Source: Sphingobacterium sp. SYP-B4668 (GTDB lineage Bacteria > Bacteroidota > Bacteroidia > Sphingobacteriales > Sphingobacteriaceae). From it: a DNA stretch of 64,000 nucleotides. Positions 1-8,102 of the stretch are shown here, piece by piece (position 1 is the first letter of the stretch; every line of letters starts with the position of its first letter). The DNA is taken from contig NZ_CP115483.1 of assembly GCF_027627455.1 (NCBI RefSeq), positions 744,001-808,000 on the forward strand. Direction: 5' to 3'. The position numbers were made by a program, and so were the translations under genes. Below the pieces are notes generated by a model. That model was not told where the DNA came from. It worked only from the letters and a program-made list of their open reading frames with translations, and did not search any database.

Positions 1-611
1 ATGTCGGCAAGGGTTAATGCCGAGGTATCTTTTCCAATCTTTATGAAGATATTGTCCAACTGTTCCTTAAGTTTACCATAGTTGAGTTGGCCGAATTGCG
101 CTTCTTCAAGTTTACGGGCATACTCGCTTACCATCCCTTGGTAAGCAACGAACTCTCTTCTTTCGGCGGCACTTAATGGCGTGCTGGGAAGGACGGAGAT
201 ATATTTAGGTTCGAATTTCCTAATTTGGCGGGTCAATTCGAGGTTGTCTTGGTTGACATTCTCTCCATTGGCATTCCCAATGAAATTCCAACCGTGCTTG
301 TCATTGACATACCCATTTTTGTCGTTATCCTTGCCATTATCGTTGTTGTCGTTCGTATTTGTCCAGAGCACATCTTTTAAGTCCTCATGTTGGACATCTA
401 CTCCTCCGTCAATGACAGCTACTATTATAGGAGTTGCTTTTCGGCCTTTTAGTAAAGTATTGTATGCTTTTTCCGTGCTAATCCCCATCACTCCGTCTTG
501 TTGAAAATCAAGATTAAACCAGTTTTGCGGAGCTTTTTTATCTTTTTGGGCAAATGATAGCGAAGGTAAAAGTCCTAGTGCTAATATAAATGCTAATTTA
601 CTTAATCTCAT
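1..611 (-). CDS. S8 (subtilisin) family serine peptidase, C-terminus cut by the window edge
   Basis: Reading the - strand from the ATG at 609-611 gives about 203 residues open to the window edge. A Sec signal peptide (about residues 1-21, ending in SFAQ) is followed by VAVIDGGVDVQHEDL around residue 65. This is the Asp-box of subtilases (V-I-D-G-G with a downstream H). An Asn/Asp-rich segment and GWNFIGN follow, as is usual in Bacteroidota S8 peptidases. The catalytic His and Ser regions lie beyond the window. It is probably an exported, periplasmic or surface protease. A TATATTTG-like -7 element lies upstream on the same strand (plus positions 651-658). The family call is firm, the substrate is unknown. 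Confidence 0.85.
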   Translation of the reverse strand, partial: MRLSKLAFILALGLLPSLSFAQKDKKAPQNWFNLDFQQDGVMGISTEKAYNTLLKGRKATPIIVAVIDGGVDVQHEDLKDVLWTNTNDNNDNGKDNDKNGYVNDKHGWNFIGNANGENVNQDNLELTRQIRKFEPKYISVLPSTPLSAAERREFVAYQGMVSEYARKLEEAQFGQLNYGKLKEQLDNIFIKIGKDTSALTLAD

Positions 612-640
612 TCTTGCTGCTTAATGTTTTATTTAAAATT

Positions 641-680
641 GATGTATAAGCAAATATAGGGCAATAATCTAAAGCAAACT
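641..680 (-). promoter_or_regulatory. Putative promoter of the S8 peptidase gene
   Basis: On the - strand TATATTTG (plus 651-658) matches the Bacteroidota -7 consensus TAnnTTTG. A TTTG (plus 675-678) lies 16 nt upstream of it, slightly shorter than the usual spacing. This places transcription start about 30 nt before the ATG. It is a motif match only. Confidence 0.4.
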
Positions 681-789
681 GTTAATTTATTCTAAATCGC
701 TAAAATTTTCGCCTATCTTTAATGAATTTTCATTGAGAAAGGGAGTAAATGCTTTTTTATTGTGGAATTGCTAATCTTGACGCTAAATT

Positions 790-2946
790 ATGAGTAAATT
801 AATTTTGTGGGCTGCTGGAGTATTCACTATGGCGTCCTGTTCTTCAAATAATACAATGTTGGAAAATAAAGCAGTAACATGGCCTGACCTGACTCCACCA
901 GTTGCGGATGTAAAGGCACACGAGCGGATTATCCATGGGGATACCGTAGTCGATAATTATTATTGGATGATTGACTATTTCAAAAAGGGTCCAGATTCGT
1001 CCAACGTCGTCCAATATCTAGAAGCGGAGAATGCTTACACCTCAGGCATGATGAAAGATACCGAACCCTTTCAGAAGCGACTTTTTGATGAGCTGAAAGG
1101 ACGGATTAAGGAAGCTGATGAGTCGGTGCCATACTTAAAAAATGGATATTACTATTATACACGGACAGAGGAAGGAAAGCAGTATTATAAATATTGTCGT
1201 AAGAAGGGAAGTCTTGATGGGGTAGAGGAGGTCTTGCTAGATGTTGATGCTATGGCTGAGGGACACGCTTACTATGCCATCAGTGGTCTGTCTATAAGTC
1301 CAGACAATAAGCGACTGGCCTATGGGGTTGATACCATTTCTCGTAGAGAATATATAGTACACATCAAGGATTTGGAAACTGGCAAGATCTTTAGTGATCG
1401 TATCAGCAGGACCTCAGGTGGTACTACTTGGGCGAATGACAATGAAACGCTGTTTTATACATCCAAGAATCCAATCACTTTGTTGAGTGAAAAAATTAAA
1501 AGACATCGTATTGGGACCGATGAACAAGCAGATGTAACCGTATATGACGAGAAGGATAATACAAATTATATTGGAGTAAGTAAGTCGAAAAATGGAGAGT
1601 TCATCCTGATTTATTCAGGAGGGACGCTTTCTTCTGAAGTTTACATTTTAAATGCTAATGATCCAAATGGAACATTCAAGGTTTTTCAACCTCGTGTAAA
1701 AGATGTGCTTTACTCGGTGGTGGCTTTGGAAAATAAATTTTTGATTGTTACAAATGATGGCGCGACGAACTTTAAAGTGATGGAATGTCCTCTTGACCGT
1801 ACAGGAAAGGAAAATTGGAAAGAATTCATCCCCCATCGTACAGATGTGTTGGTGAGTGATATCGACGAGTTTAGGGATTTTATTGTTATTTCGGAGCGAA
1901 AGAATGGACTTACTCAGCTGGCTGTTCGTAGTTTGAAAGATGGAAACCAGCATTACCTAGATTTTGGAGAAGCCGCGTATACGGTGTATCCAAGTACGAA
2001 TGTAGAATATAATTTGGATGTGGTTCGATATGGCTATACTTCTTTGGTGACACCCTCATCGACATATGAGTATAATATGGATACGCACGATAAGAAGCTT
2101 CTTAAACAGCAGCCTGTCTTAGGTGGATATGAGATTAAGGATTATGCAACGGAGCGAGTATTTGCAAAAGCGCAAGATGGGACTTCTATTCCTATTTCGA
2201 TTGTTTATAAAAAAGGGATAGAGCGTGACGGTAGGTCTCCTTTATTGCTGTATGCCTATGGATCATATGGAGCATCTATGGACCCATCTTTTTCGTCTAC
2301 AAGATTAAGCCTTTTGGATCGTGGTTTTGTTTATGCCATCGCTCATATTCGGGGTGGAGAGGAAATGGGAAGACAATGGTATGAGGATGGAAAAATGATG
2401 AAAAAGAAAAATACATTTACCGATTTCATTGACTGTGGACAATATCTTATTGACCAACAATATACAGCTAAAGGTCGCCTATATGCAAAGGGAGGGAGTG
2501 CTGGTGGGCTATTGATGGGAGCTGTAGTCAACATGGCTCCAGACATGTGGCATGGTGTAATCGCAAATGTTCCATTTGTAGATGTGGTCAATACTATGCT
2601 TGATGAAACAATCCCATTAACTACAAATGAATATGATGAATGGGGTAATCCGAATGGTAAAGAGGCATATCAGTATATGAAGAGTTATTCTCCTTACGAA
2701 AATGTAGAAGCAAAGGACTACCCCAATATGCTGGTCACGACTGGTCTGCATGATAGCCAAGTCCAATACTTCGAGCCAGCGAAATGGGTAGCAAAATTAC
2801 GTGTAATGAAGACCGACAAAAATGTACTACTACTCAAAACGGATATGGACTACGGCCATGGTGGTGCGTCAGGAAGATTTGATTACCTAAAGGAGATTGC
2901 TTTGGAATATGCTTTTCTATTTAAATTAGAACATATTGATAAATAA
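790..2946 (+). CDS. S9A prolyl oligopeptidase / oligopeptidase B-like lipoprotein
   Basis: A 718-residue serine peptidase of family S9A. Residues 1-17 form a lipoprotein signal ending in a lipobox-like MASC, so it is probably anchored in the envelope. The N-terminal two thirds should be the seven-bladed propeller. The C-terminal alpha/beta hydrolase carries the nucleophile in GGSAGG (Ser570), Asp655 in GLHDSQVQYFEPAKW and His690 in YGHGG. The GLHDSQV..EPAKW block resembles oligopeptidase B (PtrB), which cuts after basic residues in short peptides, so that specificity is plausible but inferred. It is monocistronic and closed by a terminator immediately after the stop. It is one of three S9 peptidases in the window. 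Confidence 0.9.
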   Translation: MSKLILWAAGVFTMASCSSNNTMLENKAVTWPDLTPPVADVKAHERIIHGDTVVDNYYWMIDYFKKGPDSSNVVQYLEAENAYTSGMMKDTEPFQKRLFDELKGRIKEADESVPYLKNGYYYYTRTEEGKQYYKYCRKKGSLDGVEEVLLDVDAMAEGHAYYAISGLSISPDNKRLAYGVDTISRREYIVHIKDLETGKIFSDRISRTSGGTTWANDNETLFYTSKNPITLLSEKIKRHRIGTDEQADVTVYDEKDNTNYIGVSKSKNGEFILIYSGGTLSSEVYILNANDPNGTFKVFQPRVKDVLYSVVALENKFLIVTNDGATNFKVMECPLDRTGKENWKEFIPHRTDVLVSDIDEFRDFIVISERKNGLTQLAVRSLKDGNQHYLDFGEAAYTVYPSTNVEYNLDVVRYGYTSLVTPSSTYEYNMDTHDKKLLKQQPVLGGYEIKDYATERVFAKAQDGTSIPISIVYKKGIERDGRSPLLLYAYGSYGASMDPSFSSTRLSLLDRGFVYAIAHIRGGEEMGRQWYEDGKMMKKKNTFTDFIDCGQYLIDQQYTAKGRLYAKGGSAGGLLMGAVVNMAPDMWHGVIANVPFVDVVNTMLDETIPLTTNEYDEWGNPNGKEAYQYMKSYSPYENVEAKDYPNMLVTTGLHDSQVQYFEPAKWVAKLRVMKTDKNVLLLKTDMDYGHGGASGRFDYLKEIALEYAFLFKLEHIDK

Positions 2947-2975
2947 AAAAATGGGACTATTTGTCCCATTTTTTT
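2945..2975. terminator. Bidirectional terminator
   Basis: ATGGGAC (2951-2957) pairs with GTCCCAT (2963-2969), flanked by runs of A on the left and T on the right. It can serve the + strand peptidase gene and the convergent small - strand gene whose stop overlaps it. Confidence 0.85.
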
Positions 2976-3222
2976 ATTTATTGTGAAGACTATCCAGCTT
3001 CTCTTCCCGTTCAATTTCTCGAGAGTCTATCTGATGTTGACGATAGTTGTCCATTGCAACCTTACTGGCCTTTTGTGAGACTATGATTCCGATGATGGCT
3101 ATTATTGTCACAATGGTAATCCCCCACACGTATTTTTTTTTGTCTTGCTTGACGAGCCAGTACATGACAAAAATATAAGGCACTGCAAAAAATAAGTAAA
3201 AGATTATACTGGGCGTATCCAT
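2974..3222 (-). CDS. Small two-TM membrane protein of unknown function
   Basis: An 82-residue protein counted from the ATG at 3220-3222. The frame extends 16 codons further to a GTG, but the ATG gives MDTPSIIFYLFF, a better start next to the first membrane segment. Two hydrophobic segments (about residues 5-24 and 32-49) are followed by a strongly charged tail (about 55-82) rich in Glu, Arg and Lys that may be helical. It converges on the S9A gene and shares its terminator. I do not recognise a family. It may be a Sphingobacteriaceae-restricted protein. Confidence 0.6.
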   Translation of the reverse strand: MDTPSIIFYLFFAVPYIFVMYWLVKQDKKKYVWGITIVTIIAIIGIIVSQKASKVAMDNYRQHQIDSREIEREEKLDSLHNK

Positions 3223-3506
3223 TTCGCTATGTTCTATAAGTTCGCTCCAAAAATACCTAAAATTAACCACTTACAAAATCCATAAATCTTTTACGGTCTT
3301 ATGATGACATCAAATTGACCTGTGGATGCTTTTTTGAGTGAATGTTTTAGTAATAGAAAGGTTATAAATATTAGACGAAAAAATAGCAATTTCGTAAAAA
3401 CTGGAGCGCAAGAGTGGTGGTAGGTAGTAGTCTGAAAATCAATAAATTCTTAAGTTATCATGAATGCGTAAGAATTTGTGTTTTTTTCAAAAAAACGAAG
3501 AGTTTC

Positions 3507-3540
3507 TTGCATAAAAGAAAAAAATAATTTTATACATTTG
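3507..3540 (+). promoter_or_regulatory. Promoter of the arginine operon
   Basis: TTG (3507-3509), a 23-nt AT-rich spacer and TACATTTG (3533-3540) match the Bacteroidota -33/-7 consensus (TTG, TAnnTTTG). Transcription would begin near 3547, giving a leader of about 300 nt before the first large gene of the operon at 3847. Confidence 0.65.
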
Positions 3541-3554
3541 CGCAGTCGATATAC

Positions 3555-3710
3555 ATGGACGTCTATAACAAAAAAATGAAGATACATCAAATAGGACATA
3601 TTTCTTTTTCGCAACCTTTTGAGAGGTTTGTGGGAAGGTGTGCTTATTCTTCGTTGCAAATGGAACGTCCGTTTATCCGCTTCCGACGACCCATACTGCC
3701 TCGAGCTTGA
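3555..3710 (+). CDS. Arg-rich leader ORF, candidate arginine attenuation peptide
   Basis: A 51-codon ORF begins just after the predicted transcription start (ATG at 3555; in-frame second ATG at 3576 giving 44 residues). It has seven Arg in all, five of them in the last 14 residues (RPFIRFRRPILPRA, codons CGT, CGC, CGA, CGA, CGA), and ends with TGA followed by an in-frame TAA. It sits alone in the long leader of the arginine operon. The Arg cluster next to the stop and the hairpins that follow are what an attenuator peptide would look like. It could also be a chance ORF. I know of no described homologue. Confidence 0.4.
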   Translation: MDVYNKKMKIHQIGHISFSQPFERFVGRCAYSSLQMERPFIRFRRPILPRA

Positions 3711-3770
3711 TAAAGAGGCAGGCCACTTCCAAAAAATAAGAAGATTTTCCTGCTCGGAGATCCGATTTTT
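3702..3770 (+). promoter_or_regulatory. Possible terminator/antiterminator region in the arg leader
   Basis: A short hairpin TCGG-AGAT-CCGA (3754-3765) is followed by five T (3766-3770), resembling a weak intrinsic terminator. Its 5' arm can instead pair with CGAGC (3702-3706), and CCTGCTC (3749-3755) can pair with GAGGCAGG (3715-3722, one bulge). The alternatives are mutually exclusive, as expected of an attenuator. The terminator stem is only 4 bp, so the call is tentative. Confidence 0.3.
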
Positions 3771-3846
3771 CAATCCTTTAGTTTATATATTTTTTAACAA
3801 AACTAACATTCAGTTGTTGTTTTATTATTTGGGGTCGTATAAATAG

Positions 3847-4563
3847 ATGACTATTTCAGATTTTTTGATTATTCCGGCAAAGCCCGAACATACACAGTAC
3901 GCAGAGACTATCTGCGATGAGATGTTTGAATCTGCAAAAGCACGCGGTACAGGTATAGCGCGTCGTAAACCGGAATATGTAGCGAAGAAAATGATAGAGG
4001 GAAAAGCTGTCATTGCCTTACATAAAGATGGTAGATGGGCAGGATTTTGTTATATTGAGACATGGGGGCACGAAAACTATGTGGCCAATTCGGGATTGAT
4101 TGTGAACCCTGACTTTAGAAAAGTAGGACTGGCTAAAGCTATTAAGAAAAGAGTCTTTGAATTGTCTAGAGAAAAATACCCTCACGCCAAGATATTTGGA
4201 CTTACTACGGGACTCGCAGTCATGAAGATTAATTCTGACTTGGGCTACGAGCCTGTGACCTATTCGGAGTTAACAACTGATGATGAATTTTGGAAGGGAT
4301 GTCAGAGCTGTGTTAATTATGATATATTGATTAGCAAAGAGCGTAAGAATTGTATGTGTACTGCCATGCTTTGGGATCCAGTTGAAAAGGAAAAGGAACT
4401 AAAGGAAAAGATCCAACGAAAGCTTGAAGCTAAGGAACGGTTAGAGCGGATTGCGAAGAAGCAATCACTATTGAAACGTATTGAAGCCAAGTTGTGGAAA
4501 TCGACAAAAAAGATAGTACTGACCTTTTTTCCTCAACCTCGTAAGGCGGCAAAGGGATTTTAG
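3847..4563 (+). CDS. GNAT acyltransferase of the arginine operon (candidate N-acylglutamate synthase)
   Basis: A 238-residue GNAT-fold protein. The acyl-CoA-binding region is the stretch LIVNPDFRKVGLAKAIKKRV (about residues 84-103), in place of the usual R/Q-x-x-G-x-G/A loop. Residues 1-80 form the first half of the GNAT fold. Residues 180-238 are a very basic, probably coiled extension (KEKELKEKIQRKLEAKERLERIAKKQ). Cys residues cluster at CQSC and CMC (about 149-176). It is the first gene of an operon with argG and argC, an arrangement conserved in Bacteroidota that otherwise lack a recognisable argA or argJ. It is therefore the obvious candidate for the first step, acylation of glutamate with acetyl- or succinyl-CoA. 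The function is inferred from context. Confidence 0.8.
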   Translation: MTISDFLIIPAKPEHTQYAETICDEMFESAKARGTGIARRKPEYVAKKMIEGKAVIALHKDGRWAGFCYIETWGHENYVANSGLIVNPDFRKVGLAKAIKKRVFELSREKYPHAKIFGLTTGLAVMKINSDLGYEPVTYSELTTDDEFWKGCQSCVNYDILISKERKNCMCTAMLWDPVEKEKELKEKIQRKLEAKERLERIAKKQSLLKRIEAKLWKSTKKIVLTFFPQPRKAAKGF

Positions 4564-4719
4564 CCTATTTGTTGTCAACCCTCGGTGGGATTGACTACCT
4601 TTAAAATCAGTGAAGGTAATTTACGAGCCTTTGGAGACAAACCATAATGAATAAACAAACCGAGTGTAACGGGCTCATTTATACAATTTGGGCTTATACT
4701 CATAAATAAATATATTCCA

Positions 4720-5907
4720 ATGAAAAAAGTAGTTTTAGCATTTAGTGGAGGATTGGATACTTCATTTTGTTGTATTTATCTTACTCAAGATTTAGGTTTA
4801 GAAGTTCACTCTGTGATTGTAAATACAGGTGGTTTTTCGAAAGATGAATTGGATCAAATTGAAAAACGCGCTTATGAATTAGGTGTTAAATCTCATGCTG
4901 TTGTTGACGAAACAGAGAACTACTATCGTGATAGCATTAAATATTTGATCTTTGGGAATGTACTTAAAAATGCTACCTACCCCTTGTCAGTATCCGCGGA
5001 ACGTGTATGCCAAGCTACTGCAATTGCCAACTACGCAAAGAAAATTGGGGCTGAATGTGTGGCACATGGATCGACTGGAGCAGGTAATGATCAGGTACGG
5101 TTTGATATGATTTTTAATACTTTGATTCCTGGAGTGGAAATCATTACCCCAATCCGAGATTTAAAGCTTAGTAGAGAAGCTGAAATTGAATACTTAAGTC
5201 AGCATGGAGTGGAATATTCTGCAGAAAAGGCTAAGTATTCAATTAATAAGGGCATTTGGGGTACGTCTGTTGGAGGAGCAGAGACGTTGACTTCCAATCA
5301 GTATTTACCAGAATCAGCTTGGCCTACAGCAGCAACTTCTACAAATACCCGGAAAATTACGATTGATTTCGAAAATGGAGAGCCTGTAGCATTGGATGGA
5401 AATAAAATTGGTGCTGTGAGGGTTATTCAGGAACTGCAAGCTATTGCGCAACCTTATGGCATAGGTAGGGACATCCATGTTGGGGATACCATCATTGGTA
5501 TAAAGGGACGTGTGGGGTTCGAAGCTGCTGCACCTGTGATTTTGATTAAGGCACATCATACCTTGGAAAAACATACGTTGACTAAGTGGCAATTGGCTTG
5601 GAAGGATCAAATTGCTGGTTTCTATGGTAACTATATGCATGAAGGGCAGATGCATGATCCTGTCATGAGAGATATCGAAGCTTTTTTAGCGAGTTCTCAA
5701 GGTACTGTGAACGGACGTGTATATGTAGAACTTAACCCTTATCGTTTTACTATACTGGGAATAGATTCAGATAATGATTTGATGTCAAATAAATTTGGTA
5801 CCTACGGTGAGATGAATAATGGTTGGACTGGTGATGATGTTAAGGGGTTTTCTAAAATTTTTGGAAATCAGACTCTTATTTGGCATAAAGTAAATACTAA
5901 AGACTAG
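4720..5907 (+). CDS. argG: Argininosuccinate synthase
   Basis: A 395-residue cytoplasmic enzyme that joins citrulline and aspartate with ATP to give argininosuccinate. The N-terminal PP-loop motif AFSGGLDTS (about residues 7-15) and the STGAGNDQVRFD block (about 118-129) are characteristic, and the length fits the family. It lies 156 nt after the GNAT gene and 143 nt before argC, on the same strand with no clear terminator between. The intergenic segment before it contains only a 20-codon mini-ORF and a weak stem TACCTT/AAGGTA. Confidence 0.97.
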   Translation: MKKVVLAFSGGLDTSFCCIYLTQDLGLEVHSVIVNTGGFSKDELDQIEKRAYELGVKSHAVVDETENYYRDSIKYLIFGNVLKNATYPLSVSAERVCQATAIANYAKKIGAECVAHGSTGAGNDQVRFDMIFNTLIPGVEIITPIRDLKLSREAEIEYLSQHGVEYSAEKAKYSINKGIWGTSVGGAETLTSNQYLPESAWPTAATSTNTRKITIDFENGEPVALDGNKIGAVRVIQELQAIAQPYGIGRDIHVGDTIIGIKGRVGFEAAAPVILIKAHHTLEKHTLTKWQLAWKDQIAGFYGNYMHEGQMHDPVMRDIEAFLASSQGTVNGRVYVELNPYRFTILGIDSDNDLMSNKFGTYGEMNNGWTGDDVKGFSKIFGNQTLIWHKVNTKD

Positions 5908-6050
5908 TTATTTGATTAAGGTTGAATTTTTCGAATGAAGACCGTAAAACGACACATGATTGGTAAGTAATATATTGGTCTGTATCTGTTTAAAATTTCA
6001 TTTTTTATCATAGAGATGACTTTGAATTTTAATGTTAAAAATATTTATAG

Positions 6051-7070
6051 ATGAAAGAAATTAAAGTTGGTATAGTGGGATCAGCCGGTTATACAGGAGG
6101 TGAGCTGCTTCGTGTGTTGATCTACCATCCTAAAGTCGAGATTGTTTTTACACAGAGTGCGTCTAATGCAGGTAATAAAGTCTATGATGTGCATAATGAC
6201 CTATTTGGCGATACAGAGCTCATTTTTTCTTCAGATATTTGCGATGACATTGATGTCTTATTTTTGTGTGTGGGGCATGGTGATGCTCGGAAATTCCTAG
6301 AGACAAATATTATTGCTGAACATGTGAAAATTGTCGACTTGTCTCAAGATTACCGATTAAAAGCCAATACCGAGTATCAAAGCCGGAATTTTGTTTACGG
6401 ACTTCCAGAGCTGAATCGTGAAGCCATCAAAGCTGCACACTATATTGCGAATCCAGGTTGCTTCGCTACTAACATCCAATTAGCACTATTGCCTTTGGCT
6501 GCGGATGGAAAGCTTTCAGAACAAATCCACGTGCATGCCACGACAGGCTCTACAGGCGCTGGCCAAAAGCCAGGGCCGACTACCCACTTTTCGTGGAGAA
6601 ATAATAACCTATCTGCCTATAAATCCTTTGAACATCAACATCTACAAGAGATCTCGGAGTCATTGGATCAATTGCAAGATGGGTTTTTGCCAGATATCCC
6701 TGGTACTCTTTTAGAGAGGGCCGCGCAGAGAATAAATTTTATCCCGCAAAGAGGAGATTTTACACGAGGTATATTTTCAGCTATTTATGTTGATTTTCAG
6801 GGGGATGAAGCGGACGCTTATCAGTTGTATGAATCGTATTACGGCACCCATCCTTTTACAATAGTTAGTCATAAAAATATTGATCTGAAACAGGTAGTGA
6901 ACACCAATAAAAGCATTATTCACTTAGAGAAGCATGGAGATAAATTGCTGATTTTGAATGCTACTGACAATCTATTGAAAGGTGCATCTGGTCAAGCCGT
7001 ACAAAATATGAACCTACTATTCGGTTTAGATGAACGTGAGGGTTTGAGATTGAAGTCTGTAGGGTTTTAA
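6051..7070 (+). CDS. argC: N-acyl-gamma-glutamyl-phosphate reductase
   Basis: A 339-residue NADPH-dependent reductase making the N-acylglutamate semialdehyde in arginine synthesis. The N-terminal dinucleotide-binding motif VGIVGSAGYTGGEL (about 6-19) and the active-site Cys137 in NPGCFATN are present. In several Bacteroidota this pathway runs on N-succinyl intermediates, so the acyl group here is not settled by sequence. It is the last gene of this operon. A strong intrinsic terminator follows, and argD, argB, argE and a transcarbamylase gene were not found in the window. Confidence 0.96.
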   Translation: MKEIKVGIVGSAGYTGGELLRVLIYHPKVEIVFTQSASNAGNKVYDVHNDLFGDTELIFSSDICDDIDVLFLCVGHGDARKFLETNIIAEHVKIVDLSQDYRLKANTEYQSRNFVYGLPELNREAIKAAHYIANPGCFATNIQLALLPLAADGKLSEQIHVHATTGSTGAGQKPGPTTHFSWRNNNLSAYKSFEHQHLQEISESLDQLQDGFLPDIPGTLLERAAQRINFIPQRGDFTRGIFSAIYVDFQGDEADAYQLYESYYGTHPFTIVSHKNIDLKQVVNTNKSIIHLEKHGDKLLILNATDNLLKGASGQAVQNMNLLFGLDEREGLRLKSVGF

Positions 7071-7082
7071 TCTATAGCAAAG

Positions 7083-7124
7083 AAGGGACTTAAAACTAAT
7101 TTTAAGTCCCTTCTCTCTTTTTTT
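7083..7124 (+). terminator. Terminator after argC
   Basis: A perfect 13-bp stem (AAGGGACTTAAAA 7083-7095 with TTTTAAGTCCCTT 7100-7112) with a CTAA loop, followed by a T-rich tract ending in seven T. It ends the arginine operon and may also serve the convergent lipoprotein gene. Confidence 0.95.
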
Positions 7125-7136
7125 GAGTATATCGGA

Positions 7137-7967
7137 CTATTTTTCTAATAATTTGATATCTCTTTCTACTGACACGTTGTCTCCAGTAACGGCATTGCCA
7201 TCTTTGTCAACAAGTGTCAATTTAATCTTCGCATCTCCAAGAGGTAGTCCTTTAATCTCATATGGAGTCCATTGGTCCAATTTAAATTCTTGGCCGTTTA
7301 CTGTTGCGACAACTTTGTTCCCGTCAGCTGCAATAGCTGTATTTACCAAATAGAAGTCTAGCAATAAATTTTTAGTATCTTCTCCTTTGTATTCTCCTTT
7401 TGGACGGCTGTAGAATAAGCTCGCTTCAGTAGGTGTTGGAAGTTCAGTCAATTTGCCCGTTCCATCCACTTTGAATTTAACGAGCTTATAAGCATCAGCA
7501 GCTTTAATAGATTCGTGGTACGAACGTGATAGGAATGAAAGTAAATAGTGCTCAGAGTTCAACGCAACCGTCACTGAATTCTCAGGCTTATACAATGCTG
7601 CATATGGCTTATTATCCAAGATGAAATGAATGTGCTGGCCGTCATGGGAGTTGGCGAGATGGTCAGCGTGCTCATGCGCTGTCTGCTCTGTCAGTTTGAA
7701 ATTATTGACGGTGTACTTCACTGTTACTTTCGCGGAGTCTGTTCCTACTTTTTCAGATGTAAGTGAGGCTATTTTTAATTCAGCTCCCGGAAAATCTTTG
7801 GAGTGAGCGATAGGAGTGACTGTTATTGAGGAAGTAGTGGAAGAGTCTGAAATTGCTGTTGAATCTCCGCTCTCGTCCCCTGTTGTTTTGGCTGGATTAT
7901 TACATGAAGCTATGGTTGCGCCAACGGCCAAAATAGCTAATGCTGCTTTCCATGATTGTTTTTTCAT
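7137..7967 (-). CDS. Lipoprotein with His-rich loop, function unknown
   Basis: A 276-residue lipoprotein. The signal peptide ends at the lipobox IASC (Cys22). A Ser/Thr/Asp-rich low-complexity linker (about 25-50) follows. The middle contains HEHADHLANSHDGQHIHFI, with six His in about 17 residues, then LDNKPYAALY. This could bind a metal, but no family with known function is recognised. Similar Bacteroidota proteins are sometimes labelled phosphopeptide-binding, without evidence I can see here. It is a single gene, convergent with argC. Confidence 0.7.
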   Translation of the reverse strand: MKKQSWKAALAILAVGATIASCNNPAKTTGDESGDSTAISDSSTTSSITVTPIAHSKDFPGAELKIASLTSEKVGTDSAKVTVKYTVNNFKLTEQTAHEHADHLANSHDGQHIHFILDNKPYAALYKPENSVTVALNSEHYLLSFLSRSYHESIKAADAYKLVKFKVDGTGKLTELPTPTEASLFYSRPKGEYKGEDTKNLLLDFYLVNTAIAADGNKVVATVNGQEFKLDQWTPYEIKGLPLGDAKIKLTLVDKDGNAVTGDNVSVERDIKLLEK

Positions 7968-8102
7968 TTTAGTGTATTTATAATTAAAGATTTGATTGAA
8001 TTTATGTAAGACCGAAATCCTATTGTTCTATAACGCTAAATGTATAGAATTGTTTCGATTTAATCTATTTTTTATACTTTTTAGTATGCAATTATGAAGG
8101 CC

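Noticed and set aside
3450-3773. 107-residue - strand ORF in the arg leader
   Set aside because: It is antisense to the leader ORF and the promoter, has no recognisable motif and low-complexity Lys/Arg/Ser composition.
3619-3846. 75-residue + strand ORF ending one nt before the GNAT gene
   Set aside because: It overlaps the Arg-rich leader ORF out of frame, begins inside it and shows no domain. It is more likely a chance frame through the structured leader.
4647-4709. 20-codon ORF between the GNAT gene and argG (MNKQTECNGLIYTIWAYTHK)
   Set aside because: It has no Arg enrichment or recognised motif, and the spacing to argG does not suggest coupling.
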